Assembly: GCF_900091525.1 (NCBI RefSeq)
Contig: NZ_FMCU01000006.1
Coordinates: 186,001 to 250,000, forward strand
Reading direction: 5' to 3'
DNA from: Micromonospora matsumotoense
GTDB taxonomy: Bacteria > Actinomycetota > Actinomycetes > Mycobacteriales > Micromonosporaceae
DNA: 64,000 nucleotides
Positions 16,626-25,367 of this stretch are shown here, one piece after another. Within the stretch, counting starts at the first letter, position 1. Each line of letters starts with the position of its first letter. Below the pieces are notes generated by a model. That model made no database searches and was not told the origin of the DNA. It saw only the letters and a program-made list of their open reading frames with translations. Both the position numbers and the translations under genes were made by a program.

Positions 16626-17087
16626 GTGAGTGAGATCGAGATCCGGCCGCAGGGCTTCGACTCGCCGGTGGCGCAGACGTTGATCCGGGCGACCCTGGCC
16701 GACCTGGGCGTCCGCTACGGCGGCAGTGGCGACGAGACCCCCATCGACCCGACCGAGTTCGTCCCGCCGCACGGCGACTTCCTCGTCGCCCAACTCGACG
16801 GCGGTCCGGTCGGCTGCGCGGGGTGGCGCAGTCACGGCGAGGACGCCGCCGAGCTGAAGCGGATGTACACCGTGCCGGCCGTCCGGGGGCGCGGGGTGGC
16901 CCGTGCCCTGCTCGCCTCGGTCGAGGAGTCGGCCCGGCGGCACGGGCGCAAGCGGATCGTCCTGGAGTGCGGCGACCGGCAGCCCGAGGCGGTCGCCCTG
17001 TACACCTCGGCGGGGTACGAGCGGATCGCCAACTTCGGCTACTACGCCGACGCCCCCGGCTGCCTGTCGTTCGGCCGGGTGCTCTGA
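16626..17087 (+). CDS. GNAT-family N-acetyltransferase
   Basis: 153 residues. The acetyl-CoA loop is seen in AELKRMYTVPAVRGRGVARALL (motif A, R/QxxGxG/A as RGRGVA), followed by EESARRHGRKRIVLECGDRQ and AVALYTSAGYERIANFGYY (motif B). It transfers an acetyl group from acetyl-CoA to an unknown amine. The GTG at 16626 (MSEIEIRPQGF) is preferred; the frame opens at 16557 inside thiL. It probably shares the thiL transcript. Substrate unknown. Confidence 0.88.
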   Translation: MSEIEIRPQGFDSPVAQTLIRATLADLGVRYGGSGDETPIDPTEFVPPHGDFLVAQLDGGPVGCAGWRSHGEDAAELKRMYTVPAVRGRGVARALLASVEESARRHGRKRIVLECGDRQPEAVALYTSAGYERIANFGYYADAPGCLSFGRVL

Positions 17088-17112
17088 CCCGCGCCCGGCG
17101 GCCGGGCGACGG

Positions 17113-18366
17113 TCAGCCGACGGTGAAGCGGAGCCGGCCGGCACCGGCGCGGGCGGCGGCGGTCGCCTCGGCCGGGTCCGCGCCCCAGGCCAGCACGTGC
17201 CCGCTGCGGCGCACCGACGAGGTCACCTCGCCGACCCGGTCGCCGACCGCCACGTCGAGCTGCACCGTGAGGACGCCGGGCACCCGACGGGCGTCGCGCA
17301 GCCCGTCCACCGCGGTGAGCGTCCCCGACGGTGGCAGCAGGAACTCCACCGCCGCCGCCCCGGAGGGTCGGGTCGGGAGCCGGGGCCGCTCACCGCGCAG
17401 CGTCCGCAGGTAGGCGTCGATGAAACCGCACTCGTACGCCACCGAGACCAGCGCGGCGATCATGTCGCCGGGCAGCCGGGCGGCGCACTCCACCAGCGTG
17501 GGCACCCCGTCGGCGACGATCCACTCGCTGTGCAGCACGCCGGTGCGGAAACCGGCCGCCGCCGCCAGCCGGGTGGCCGCCCCGACCAGCTCCGCGCGGC
17601 CGGCCGCCGGCAGGGCCGAGGGCACCGTGTGGCCGGTCTCCACCGGGCGTCGGCCCGGCAGCACCCGCTTGTCGGTGACGTTGCCGAAGCACACCTCGCC
17701 GTCGGAGACCAGCAGCTCGACGCTGTATTCCGGACCGACCAGGGTCTGCTCGACCAGCACCTCGGTGGGCAGGTCGGTGGCCGCCTCCACCGGTTCCTCC
17801 GGGGTGGCGGTCGCCGACCAGGCCGCCGACACGTCGTCGGTTTCGGTGATCAGTTGTACGCCGAGGCTGCCGGAGCGACGGGTCGGCTTCAACACGCAGC
17901 GTCCACCGAACCGGGCCGCGAACGCCGCCGCCCGCTGCGGGGAGTCGACCAGTTCGTAGGCCGGATTGGCCAGCCCGGCCCGGTCGGCCAGCTGCCGCAT
18001 CCGGTGCTTGTCGGAGAAGACGTCCGCGGCCTCCGGGCCGGCCCCGGGCAGGCCCAGCCGTTCGGCGAGCCGGGCGGCGGCACCGACCGCGTACTCCAGG
18101 CCGGGCATCACCAGCCGGGCGACGGCCAGTCCCGGCTCGCGGGCCAGTAACTCCTCGACGTCCAGGCCGGTCTGGTAGCGGGCCGCCACCACCCGGGAGA
18201 CCACCGGCAGGCGGGTCACCGTGCCGGCGACGTCCCGCCGGGCGATGATCTCCGGCTCCTCGACGAGCACCACGCTGCCCGGCGGCAACTCCTCGGCGAA
18301 CCAGTGCAGCATGCCGATCGAGGCGCCCACCACGATCATCTCGTCACGGCCCAGGGCGAGGTCCAA
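17113..18366 (-). CDS. ATP-grasp domain carboxylate-amine ligase-like protein
   Basis: 417 residues. An N-terminal Rossmann-like domain (IVVGASIGMLHWFAEELPPG) precedes the ATP-grasp fold: DKHRMRQLADRAGLANPAY, GGRCVLKPTRRSGSLGVQL (the ATP-binding Lys), EVLVEQTLVGPEYSVELLV and HSEWIVADGVPTLVECAARL with the metal-binding Glu/Asn-type site. Relatives ligate amino acids or make peptides (BacD/biotin-carboxylase-like branch). The start is decided by the ribosome site: GGAGGA lies seven bases before a TTG at 18366. GTG at 18408 has none, and ATG at 18339 has a weak one. It lies downstream of rpmB behind a hairpin. Substrates unknown. Confidence 0.8.
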   Translation of the reverse strand: MDLALGRDEMIVVGASIGMLHWFAEELPPGSVVLVEEPEIIARRDVAGTVTRLPVVSRVVAARYQTGLDVEELLAREPGLAVARLVMPGLEYAVGAAARLAERLGLPGAGPEAADVFSDKHRMRQLADRAGLANPAYELVDSPQRAAAFAARFGGRCVLKPTRRSGSLGVQLITETDDVSAAWSATATPEEPVEAATDLPTEVLVEQTLVGPEYSVELLVSDGEVCFGNVTDKRVLPGRRPVETGHTVPSALPAAGRAELVGAATRLAAAAGFRTGVLHSEWIVADGVPTLVECAARLPGDMIAALVSVAYECGFIDAYLRTLRGERPRLPTRPSGAAAVEFLLPPSGTLTAVDGLRDARRVPGVLTVQLDVAVGDRVGEVTSSVRRSGHVLAWGADPAEATAAARAGAGRLRFTVG

Positions 18367-18407
18367 CGGTCGTCCTCCGTACGGGTCAGCCACCGGGGGC
18401 GGGGACA

Positions 18408-18448
18408 CGACAGTACCGGCGGGCCGGGACGGCTCGCCGGTACTGTCG
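18408..18448 (-). terminator. Stem-loop after rpmB
   Basis: A perfect 14-bp stem: CGACAGTACCGGCG (18408-18421) and CGCCGGTACTGTCG (18435-18448), loop 13 bases. It lies 28 bases past the rpmB stop and just ahead of the ATP-grasp gene, so it should separate the two transcripts. No U-tract. Confidence 0.6.
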
Positions 18449-18476
18449 GAGCTGGAGCGGTGGAGGTGTTACCTGG

Positions 18477-18668
18477 TCAGGCGCGGGTGACCTTGCCGGC
18501 CTTGATGCACGAGGTGCAGACCTGGAGCTTCTTGGTGTTGCCGCCACCGGCCGGGGTGCGCACCGACTGGATGTTCGGGTTCCAGCGGCGGTTGGTCCGC
18601 CGGTGCGAGTGGGACACGTTGTGGCCGAAGCCCGGCCCCTTGCCACAGACGTCGCAGACGCTAGCCAC
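18477..18668 (-). CDS. rpmB: 50S ribosomal protein L28
   Basis: 63 residues, [20 protein letters not shown], then [16 protein letters not shown] and [13 protein letters not shown]. The length and order are those of bacterial L28. The two CxxC pairs (CDVC and CTSC) make this the zinc-binding form; many actinomycetes also carry a cysteine-free paralogue used under zinc limitation, not seen here. Divergent from the DAK2-recG pair, an arrangement common in actinobacteria. A GGAGTATC-like ribosome site precedes the ATG. Confidence 0.97.
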   Translation of the reverse strand: MASVCDVCGKGPGFGHNVSHSHRRTNRRWNPNIQSVRTPAGGGNTKKLQVCTSCIKAGKVTRA

Positions 18669-18920
18669 GGGATACTCCTGAGATTGATACGTTCATGAGG
18701 TCGCCGGCAGGCGCTGCCCGGACAACCTGGCCAGGTTACCCGATGCACCCCCGGCCCGACCAACCGGCCCTTCCGGGCCGCTGCGGCGGGCGATCCGGTC
18801 ACCGCCCCGGGCGGCGCGCGGACCGGGCCGGTCACAGCCCGGGGGTGTCGCCGCCGGCCGGCGCGGGGACACGCCGGCCGACCCCGGCGGGTGTCGGCCG
18901 CCGCCAGTAGGCTTCTGGCC

Positions 18921-20543
18921 GTGCTGGACACCCTCGACGCCGCCGCGGTAGGCCGCTGGTGCGCGAGCGGTCTCGCCGCGCTGCGCCGGCACCAGGGCGA
19001 GATCGACGACCTGAACGTCTACCCCGTGCCCGACGGGGACACCGGCACCAACCTCGTGCTCACCCTCACCTCGGCCCAGCAGGCGCTGTCGAGGGGGCTC
19101 GGCACCCTGCCGGAGGACGGCGCCACCGCACACGGCCACGCGCTGCGGTTGATGGCCCGGGGGGCGCTGCTCGGCGCCCGGGGCAACTCCGGGGTGATCC
19201 TCTCGCAGCTCCTGCGCGGCCTCGCCGACGCCCTCGGCGTCGTGCCCACCGTCGCCGGCCGGGCGCTGGCCGGCGCGCTGCGCGACGCCACCACCGCCGC
19301 CTACGCCGCGGTGGCCCGGCCGGTCGAGGGCACGGTGCTCAGCGTGGCCGCCGCCGCCGCGACCGCCGCCGAGCAGGCCGACAGCGACAACCTGCGCACG
19401 GTGGTCCGGGCCGCCGCCGGGGAGGCCGCCCGCGCGCTGGCCCGCACCCCCGAGCAGTTGCCCGCACTGGCCCGCGCCGGAGTGGTCGACGCCGGTGGCC
19501 GGGGGCTCTGCCTGCTGCTCGACGCGCTGGTCGAGGTGGTCACGGGGGAGTCCCCACCCGGGCCGACGCCGGTGACCCGCACGGTCCGCCCGCCGCTGAC
19601 CGCCGTCCGGGAGACCGGCTCCACCGAGTACGCCTACGAGGTGCAGTTCCTGCTCGACGCCCCGTACGACGCGGTGACCCGGATGCGCGCCGAACTGGCC
19701 ACGCTGGGCGACTCGCTGGTGGTGGTGGGCGACGGCGGCTCACCCGCCGAGTCCGGCACCTGGAACGTGCACGTCCACGTCAACGACGTCGGGGCGGCCG
19801 TCGAGGCCGGGGTGGCCGCCGGCCGGCCGTACCGGATCTCGGTGACCCGGTTCGCCGACCAGGGCACGCCGGCCGCCCGGCCCGAACCCGCCGACGGCCG
19901 GGCCGCCGTGGTGGTCGCCGCCGGTGTCGGCATCGCCGAACTGTTCGGTGGCGAGGGGGCCATGGTGGTGCCGGGCAACCCGTCCACCGGCGAGCTGCTG
20001 GACGCGATCCGGGCCACCGCCGCCGCCCGGGTGGTGGTGCTCCCCAACGACCCGAACACCCAGGCGGTGGCGAACGCCGCCGCCAGGGAGGCGCACCGGC
20101 TCGGGGTGCAGGTGAGCGTGGTGCCGACCCGCTCGCCGGTGCAGGCGCTCGCCGCGCTCGCCGTCCGGGACCCGCAGCGCCGGTTCGTCGACGACGTCAT
20201 CGCGATGGCCGAGGCCGCCGGCGCCTGCCGGTACGCCGAGGTCTGTCACGCCAGCCGGGAGGCGTTGACCGTCGCCGGCCCGTGCCGCCCCGGTGACGTG
20301 CTGGCCCTGGTCGAGGGGGAGGTCCACCTGATCGGCAGCGACCTCGTCGACACCTGTGCCGCCGTGGTCGACCGGATGCTCGGCGGCGGCGGCGAGCTGG
20401 TCACCCTGCTCACCGGCGCGGACGCCCCGGCCGGTCTCGCCGAGGCGGTCCGGGAGCATGTGAGCCGGCGCTGGCCCTTCGTCGAGGTGCAGGCGTACCC
20501 GGGCGGGCAACCGCACTATCCGCTCCTGGTGGGGGTCGAATGA
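18921..20543 (+). CDS. DAK2 (DhaL)-domain protein, fatty-acid-kinase FakA-like
   Basis: 540 residues. The DhaL domain carries LNVYPVPDGDTGTNLVLTL, whose Asp residues bind Mg-ADP/ATP, and MARGALLGARGNSGVILSQL. A middle region (EYAYEVQFLLDAPYD) and the C-terminal DUF1949/DegV-like part (GIAELFGGEGAMVVPGNPST, VVLPNDPNTQAVANAAAREA) match YloV/FakA. FakA phosphorylates fatty acids bound to FakB partners for phospholipid synthesis. No FakB is adjacent, so the role here is by family only. The GTG at 18921 is preferred; GTG at 18891 is possible. It overlaps recG by ATGA, the common actinobacterial order. Confidence 0.9.
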   Translation: MLDTLDAAAVGRWCASGLAALRRHQGEIDDLNVYPVPDGDTGTNLVLTLTSAQQALSRGLGTLPEDGATAHGHALRLMARGALLGARGNSGVILSQLLRGLADALGVVPTVAGRALAGALRDATTAAYAAVARPVEGTVLSVAAAAATAAEQADSDNLRTVVRAAAGEAARALARTPEQLPALARAGVVDAGGRGLCLLLDALVEVVTGESPPGPTPVTRTVRPPLTAVRETGSTEYAYEVQFLLDAPYDAVTRMRAELATLGDSLVVVGDGGSPAESGTWNVHVHVNDVGAAVEAGVAAGRPYRISVTRFADQGTPAARPEPADGRAAVVVAAGVGIAELFGGEGAMVVPGNPSTGELLDAIRATAAARVVVLPNDPNTQAVANAAAREAHRLGVQVSVVPTRSPVQALAALAVRDPQRRFVDDVIAMAEAAGACRYAEVCHASREALTVAGPCRPGDVLALVEGEVHLIGSDLVDTCAAVVDRMLGGGGELVTLLTGADAPAGLAEAVREHVSRRWPFVEVQAYPGGQPHYPLLVGVE

Positions 20544-22744
20544 CGACGGCCGAGCCGGCCACGGTGGACACCGCGCTCAAGAAGCTGGTGGGGGAGAAGA
20601 CCGCCAAGGCTCTCGCCGGTCACCTCGACCTGCACACCGCCGGGGACCTGATGTACCACTTCCCGCGCCGATACGACGAGCGCGGCGAGCACACCGACAT
20701 CCGTTCGCTGGACGTCGGGGAGCAGGTCACCGTGCTGGCCCAGGTGCAGCGCACGGCGGTACGCCCGATGCGGCAACGCCGGGGCAACCTGTTGGAGGTG
20801 ACCGTCGGCGACAACTCCGGCGGGACGCTGACGCTGACCTTCTTCGGCAACCAGGCGTGGCGGGAACGGGAGCTGCGCCCCGGCCGGTGGGGGCTGTTCG
20901 CCGGCAAGGTCACCGAGTTCCGGGGCAGGCGGCAGCTCAACGGCCCGGAGTACGTCCTGCTCGGCGAGGGCGGCGAGGGCGAGGTGGCCGCCGCCGAGGA
21001 GGTCGAGGAGTTCGCCGGGGCGCTGATTCCGGTCTATCCGGCCGCCGCGGCCGTGCCGACCTGGGTGATCGCCCGCTGCGTCCGGGTGGTGCTGGACACC
21101 GTCACCCCGCCGGACGACCCGTTGCCGACCGGGCTGCGGGTGGGCCGGAAACTGGTCGGCATCGGCACCGCACTGCGCGAGATCCACCGGCCGTCCAGCA
21201 AGGAGGAGCTGTACCGGGCCCGCCGCCGGCTCAAGTGGGACGAGGCGTTCGCCGTGCAGCTGACCCTGGTGCAGCGCAAGCTGCGGGCGGCATCCTGGCC
21301 GGCCACCCCGCGCCCGGCCAGGGCAGGCGGCCTGCTCGACGCGTTCGACGCCCGGCTGCCCTACGAGCTGACCTCCGGCCAGCGCGACGTCGGCGTCGAG
21401 ATCGCCGCCGACCTGGCCGGACCGCACCCGATGCACCGGCTGTTGCAGGGCGAGGTCGGCTCCGGCAAGACGGTGGTGGCGTTGCGGGCGATGCTCCAGG
21501 TGGTCGACGCGGGCGGTCAGGCGGCGCTGCTCGCGCCGACCGAGGTGCTCGCCGCCCAGCACCACCGGGGCATGCTCGACCTGCTCGGGCCGCTGGCCCA
21601 GGCCGGTGAGCTGGGCGCGGCCGACGACGCGACCCGGGTGGAGCTGGTCACCGGTTCGCTGGGCGCGGCGGCCCGCCGCCGGGCTCTCGCGGAGGTCGCC
21701 GAGGGGCGGGCCGGCATCGTGCTCGGCACCCACGCCCTGCTCTACGAGGGGGTCGACTTCGCCGACCTCGGCCTGGTGGTGGTCGACGAGCAGCACCGCT
21801 TCGGCGTGGAGCAGCGCGACGCCCTGCGGTCCAAGGCCGAACAGCCGCCGCACGTGCTGGTGATGACCGCCACCCCGATCCCGCGCACGGTGGCGATGAC
21901 CGTCTACGGCGACCTGGAGACCTCCACCCTGTCCCAACTGCCGCAGGGGCGGTCCCCGATCGCCTCGCACGTGGTGCCGGCGGCGGAGAAACCGGCCTTC
22001 CTGGACCGGGCCTGGCGGCGGGTCCGCGAGGAGGTCACCGCCGGCCACCAGGCGTACGTGGTGTGCCCGCGCATCGGTGAGGGGCCGGCAACCGAGGAGG
22101 AGCCGCCCCGCGAGGACGACAACGGGCGACGTCCGCCGCTGGCGGTGACCGAGGTGGCGCCACTGCTCGCCGAGGGGCCGCTGCACGGGCTGCGGATCGG
22201 GGTGCTGCACGGCCGGCTGCCCGCCGACGAGAAGGACGCGGTGATGCGGTCCTTCGCCGACGGCACGCTGGACGTGTTGGTCGCCACCACGGTCGTGGAG
22301 GTCGGCGTGAACGTGCCCAACGCCACCGTGATGATCGTGCTGGACGCCGACCGGTTCGGCGTCTCCCAGCTGCACCAGCTCCGGGGCAGGGTCGGTCGGG
22401 GCTCGGCCGCCGGGCTCTGCCTGCTGGTGAGCGAGGCGGCCGAGGGCTCGTCGGCGCGGGAACGGTTGGACGCGGTCGCCTCCACCACCGACGGGTTCAA
22501 GCTGGCCGAGCTGGATCTGGAGCAGCGTCGGGAGGGTGACGTGCTGGGGGCGACCCAGTCCGGCCACCGCTCGCACCTGCGGCTGCTGTCCCTGCTGCGC
22601 GACGCCGACCTGATCCGGGACGCCCGCGCCGAGGCGCTCACCCTGGTCGGGGAGGACCCGGAGCTGGCGCGGCACCCGGCGTTGGCCGCCTCGGTCGCCG
22701 CCCTGGTCGACGAGGAGCGCGCGGAATACCTGGAGAAGGGCTGA
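20540..22744 (+). CDS. recG: ATP-dependent DNA helicase RecG
   Basis: 734 residues. An N-terminal wedge/OB domain (LGEQVTVLAQVQ-like, residues ~50-150) is followed by superfamily 2 helicase motifs: GEVGSGKTVVALRA (Walker A), VVVDEQHRFGVEQRDAL (Walker B DExH-type DEQH), VMTATPIPRTVAMTVYGDL, and the RecG C-terminal TRG region DRFGVSQLHQLRGRVGRG. RecG reverses stalled replication forks and processes Holliday junctions. The ATG overlaps the DAK2 stop (ATGA), so translation is coupled. Residues ~510-530 (ATEEEPPREDDNGRR) form an acidic insertion seen in actinobacterial RecG. Length fits the family. Confidence 0.96.
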   Translation: MTTAEPATVDTALKKLVGEKTAKALAGHLDLHTAGDLMYHFPRRYDERGEHTDIRSLDVGEQVTVLAQVQRTAVRPMRQRRGNLLEVTVGDNSGGTLTLTFFGNQAWRERELRPGRWGLFAGKVTEFRGRRQLNGPEYVLLGEGGEGEVAAAEEVEEFAGALIPVYPAAAAVPTWVIARCVRVVLDTVTPPDDPLPTGLRVGRKLVGIGTALREIHRPSSKEELYRARRRLKWDEAFAVQLTLVQRKLRAASWPATPRPARAGGLLDAFDARLPYELTSGQRDVGVEIAADLAGPHPMHRLLQGEVGSGKTVVALRAMLQVVDAGGQAALLAPTEVLAAQHHRGMLDLLGPLAQAGELGAADDATRVELVTGSLGAAARRRALAEVAEGRAGIVLGTHALLYEGVDFADLGLVVVDEQHRFGVEQRDALRSKAEQPPHVLVMTATPIPRTVAMTVYGDLETSTLSQLPQGRSPIASHVVPAAEKPAFLDRAWRRVREEVTAGHQAYVVCPRIGEGPATEEEPPREDDNGRRPPLAVTEVAPLLAEGPLHGLRIGVLHGRLPADEKDAVMRSFADGTLDVLVATTVVEVGVNVPNATVMIVLDADRFGVSQLHQLRGRVGRGSAAGLCLLVSEAAEGSSARERLDAVASTTDGFKLAELDLEQRREGDVLGATQSGHRSHLRLLSLLRDADLIRDARAEALTLVGEDPELARHPALAASVAALVDEERAEYLEKG

Positions 22745-22841
22745 CCACCACCCGCGCCGGGTGAGCACGCCGGGCCGGTGGTCGGGCGGCAGCCGTCGGA
22801 TCGGGCGCCGCCACCTTGCCGCACCGGCCCGGCGGGGCGTC

Positions 22842-23612
22842 TCAGGACCGGCGTTTCTCGACGACGGTCCAGCCGGTCCAACCCCGGTCGGCGACGAGCT
22901 TGCGCAGCCGTCCCACGACGGGATGGGCGGCGTCGGCCAACGAGTCCATCAGCCGGACGAACGCCGGGTCGGGGGTGACCTCGTCCTGCAGCTCCAGCTC
23001 GCCGTTCGCCTCCGCCTGCGCGAACATCTCGGCCATCAGGTCGGCCGTCTCGCGCAGCAACTCCTCGTCCTGCCAGTTCTCCGCGAGCCGACCGACCAGC
23101 CGGTAGAGCTGGACGACCTGGGGATTGTCCAGCTGGGCCACCTTGTCGGCCATCATCGCCGGGATCGCGTCCGGCCAGCGGGCCGCCATCAGGATCCACA
23201 CGTCCCGCTCGGCCTCGACGGCGACCGGTGGCACACCGGCGGCCCGGAGCCGGTCCAGGTAGTCGACCACCTCCCGGGGGACGGCGAGGGTGTCACCGCC
23301 GCTGAGTCGGGCGATCCGCCGCCGGTGCTCCTGCAGCGCGCGGATCTGGGCACGTAACTGCTGGTCGATCCCCGTGGTGGCGGCGGCGAACGCCTCCGGG
23401 TCGGCGTCGAGCAGCTCACGGACCCGGGCCAGCGGGACGCCGGCCTCGGCGAGGGTCCGGATCCGGACCAGCCGCACCACCGCGGTCGCGTCGTACGCCC
23501 GGTAGCCGGAGGCGTCGCGCTCCGGCTCCGCGAGCAGCCCGATCTGGTGGTAGTGCCGCACGGCGCGGATGGTCACCCCGGCGTAGGACGCCAGCCGTCC
23601 GATCGTCAACAT
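22842..23612 (-). CDS. MerR-family regulator of the adjacent ABC exporter
   Basis: 256 residues. The N-terminal winged helix LTIGRLASYAGVTIRAVRHY and HQIGLLAEPERDASGYRAYD is a textbook MerR DNA-binding domain; the dimerisation helix follows (PLARVRELLDADPEAF). The C-terminal ~140 residues form a helical effector domain that I do not recognise; it lacks cysteines, so a metal sensor is unlikely. It is the third gene of a leftward unit behind the ABC permease (30-base gap), and a MerR-type inverted repeat covers the promoter of that unit. Autoregulated control of the exporter is therefore likely. Confidence 0.88.
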   Translation of the reverse strand: MLTIGRLASYAGVTIRAVRHYHQIGLLAEPERDASGYRAYDATAVVRLVRIRTLAEAGVPLARVRELLDADPEAFAAATTGIDQQLRAQIRALQEHRRRIARLSGGDTLAVPREVVDYLDRLRAAGVPPVAVEAERDVWILMAARWPDAIPAMMADKVAQLDNPQVVQLYRLVGRLAENWQDEELLRETADLMAEMFAQAEANGELELQDEVTPDPAFVRLMDSLADAAHPVVGRLRKLVADRGWTGWTVVEKRRS

Positions 23613-23642
23613 GGCCTCAGCCTGCCCGACGCGGGAGCACCG

Positions 23643-24404
23643 TCAACCGACCTTGCGGTGGTGGACGGCCATCGCGCCCGCGTACGCGACGACGAGGAGG
23701 CCGGCGCACCAGGCGAGCGCGATCCACACCTGCCCGCCCACCGGCTGCCCGGCGAACAGGGCGCGGATGGTGTTCACGATGGAGGTCACCGGCTGGTGCT
23801 CGGCGAAGGCGCGCACCGGGCCGGGCATGCTGTCCGTGGGCACGAAGGCCGAGCTGACGAACGGCAGCAGGATGAGCGGGTAGGAGAACGCGCTCGCGCC
23901 GTCGACGGACGTGGCGGTCAGGCCCGGGATGACCGCGAGCCAGGTCAGCGCCAGGGTGAACAGCAGCATGATGCCGGTGACCGCCAGCCAGCCCAGCACG
24001 CCGGCCCCCGAACGGAAGCCCATGGCGAGGGCCACCAGCACCACCACCACGAGCGAGATCAGGTTGGCGACCAGCGAGGTCAGCACGTGTGCCCAGAGCA
24101 CCGCCGAGCGCGCGATCGGCATCGACTGGAACCGCTCGAAGGTGCCGCCCTTGAGGTCCAGGAAGAGCCGGTACGCGGTGTAGGAGATGCCCGAGACGAC
24201 CGTGATCAGCAGGATGCCGGGCAGCAGGTAGTTCACGTACCGGTCGGACCCGGTCTCGATCGCGCCGCCGAACACGTAGACGAAGAGCAGCAGGAACGCG
24301 ATCGGCATGATCGCGGTGGTGATGATGGTGTCCGGGCTGCGGCTGATGTGTCGCAGCGACCGCCCCAGCAGGGTGGCGGTGTCACCGAGGAAGTGTCTGG
24401 TCAT
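23643..24404 (-). CDS. ABC-2 type exporter permease (DrrB-like)
   Basis: 253 residues with six hydrophobic helices. TIITTAIMPIAFLLLFVYVF, YLLPGILLITVVSGISYTAY, FERFQSMPIARSAVLWAHVL (the cytoplasmic coupling region) and SYPLILLPFVSSAFVPTDSM are typical of ABC-2 permeases such as DrrB of daunorubicin exporters. It forms the membrane channel for the ATPase encoded 10 bases upstream. The cargo is probably a drug or secondary metabolite, by family. ATG 24404 is preceded by an AGGA-like site. Confidence 0.9.
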   Translation of the reverse strand: MTRHFLGDTATLLGRSLRHISRSPDTIITTAIMPIAFLLLFVYVFGGAIETGSDRYVNYLLPGILLITVVSGISYTAYRLFLDLKGGTFERFQSMPIARSAVLWAHVLTSLVANLISLVVVVLVALAMGFRSGAGVLGWLAVTGIMLLFTLALTWLAVIPGLTATSVDGASAFSYPLILLPFVSSAFVPTDSMPGPVRAFAEHQPVTSIVNTIRALFAGQPVGGQVWIALAWCAGLLVVAYAGAMAVHHRKVG

Positions 24405-24414
24405 CGGGGGGTCC

Positions 24415-25269
24415 TCAGCTGCTCGTGCCGTCGGGGCGGACGGCGGCCACGGTGGCGTCGGTGCGGGTGCTGCCGGTGCTGCCGGTGCCGGTGTCGCCGA
24501 CGATGGCGAGGAACACGTCCTCCAGCGTCGGCTGCTTCTCGACGTACTCGACCGTGGCGGGCGGGAGCAGCTGCCGGAGTTCGGCCAGCGTGCCGTCGGC
24601 GATGATGCGCCCGTGGTGCAGGACCGCGATCCGGTCGGCGAGCTGCTCGGCCTCGTCGAGGTACTGCGTGGTGAGCAGCACGGTGGTGCCCTGCCGGGCG
24701 AGTTCCCGGACGGCCTGCCACACCTCCAGCCGGGCCTGCGGGTCGAGCCCGGTGGTCGGTTCGTCGAGGAAGATCACCGGCGGGTCGCCGATGAGGCTCA
24801 TCGCGATGTCGAGGCGACGGCGCATGCCACCGGAGTACGTCGACACCCGCCGGCCGGCCGCGTCGGTCAGCGCGAAGCGGCCGAGCAGGTCGTCCGCGAT
24901 CCGACCGGGGTCCGACAGGTGCCGCAACCGGGCGACCAGCACCAGGTTCTCCCGGCCGGTGAGGATCTCGTCGACGGCGGCGAACTGCCCGGTGAGGCTG
25001 ATCGACTCCCGCACCCTCGCCGCCCGGGTGACGACGTCGAGACCGTGCACCTGGGCCGTCCCGCCGTCCGGCTTGAGCAGGGTGGCCAGGATGCGTACCA
25101 CGGTGGTCTTGCCCGCCCCGTTGGAGCCGAGCAGGGCGAAGATGCTGCCCGGGGTGACGTCGAAGTCCACCCCGCGCAGCACGTGCAACTTCTGGTAGGA
25201 CTTTTCCAGGCCCCGGACCTGGATGGCGGGCCCGCGGGCCGGCGATGGTGTCGACTGATCGGCTGACAT
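24415..25269 (-). CDS. ABC exporter ATPase (DrrA-like)
   Basis: 284 residues. Walker A LGSNGAGKTTVVR, Q-loop region SLTGQFAAVDEILTG, signature YSGGMRRRLDIAMSL, Walker B PPVIFLDEPTTGLDPQARLE, and the H-loop as LLTTQYLDEAEQLADR (Gln in place of the usual H-loop His, as in DrrA-type ATPases). The ATG at 25269 has no ribosome binding site and lies within a few bases of the promoter expected from the operator, which suggests a leaderless mRNA. Longer in-frame starts (to 25548) run back across the terminator of the next gene and are rejected. First gene of the ATPase-permease-MerR operon. Confidence 0.92.
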   Translation of the reverse strand: MSADQSTPSPARGPAIQVRGLEKSYQKLHVLRGVDFDVTPGSIFALLGSNGAGKTTVVRILATLLKPDGGTAQVHGLDVVTRAARVRESISLTGQFAAVDEILTGRENLVLVARLRHLSDPGRIADDLLGRFALTDAAGRRVSTYSGGMRRRLDIAMSLIGDPPVIFLDEPTTGLDPQARLEVWQAVRELARQGTTVLLTTQYLDEAEQLADRIAVLHHGRIIADGTLAELRQLLPPATVEYVEKQPTLEDVFLAIVGDTGTGSTGSTRTDATVAAVRPDGTSS

Positions 25270-25286
25270 GGCGTCAGCATCCGGGG

Positions 25287-25307
25287 TTGACGCTGCGTCA
25301 GTGTCAA
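25287..25307 (-). promoter_or_regulatory. MerR-type operator/promoter of the ABC operon
   Basis: A near-palindrome of 21 bases with half-sites TTGACRCTG and CAGYGTCAA separated by three bases. Reading leftward, its outer half supplies a consensus -35 TTGACA (25302-25307). A GC-rich -10 would fall about 19 bases on, near 25277-25283. That long spacer is the classic MerR-activated promoter geometry. The ATPase start codon at 25269 lies about where transcription should begin. Confidence 0.65.
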
Positions 25308-25317
25308 GCCGGAGATG

Positions 25318-25355
25318 CCGAGGGCGCGTCGACCGGTCGGTCGACGCGCCCTCGG
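25318..25355 (-). terminator. Strong stem-loop after the LPXTG gene
   Basis: A perfect 17-bp inverted repeat (arms 25318-25334 and 25339-25355, core GGGCGCGTCGACC) with a four-base loop, 12 bases past the stop of the leftward surface-protein gene. It insulates that gene from the MerR-controlled promoter directly beyond it. No U-tract. Confidence 0.75.
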
Positions 25356-25367
25356 GCGTGGTGCGGG

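Noticed and set aside
20516..22768. 750-residue minus-strand frame opposite recG
   Set aside because: Exact antisense of recG, His/Gln/Gly/Arg-rich without motifs.
22743..22783. Inverted GACCACC/GGTGGTC pair after recG as terminator
   Set aside because: Only seven base pairs with a 27-base loop; too weak to list as a feature.
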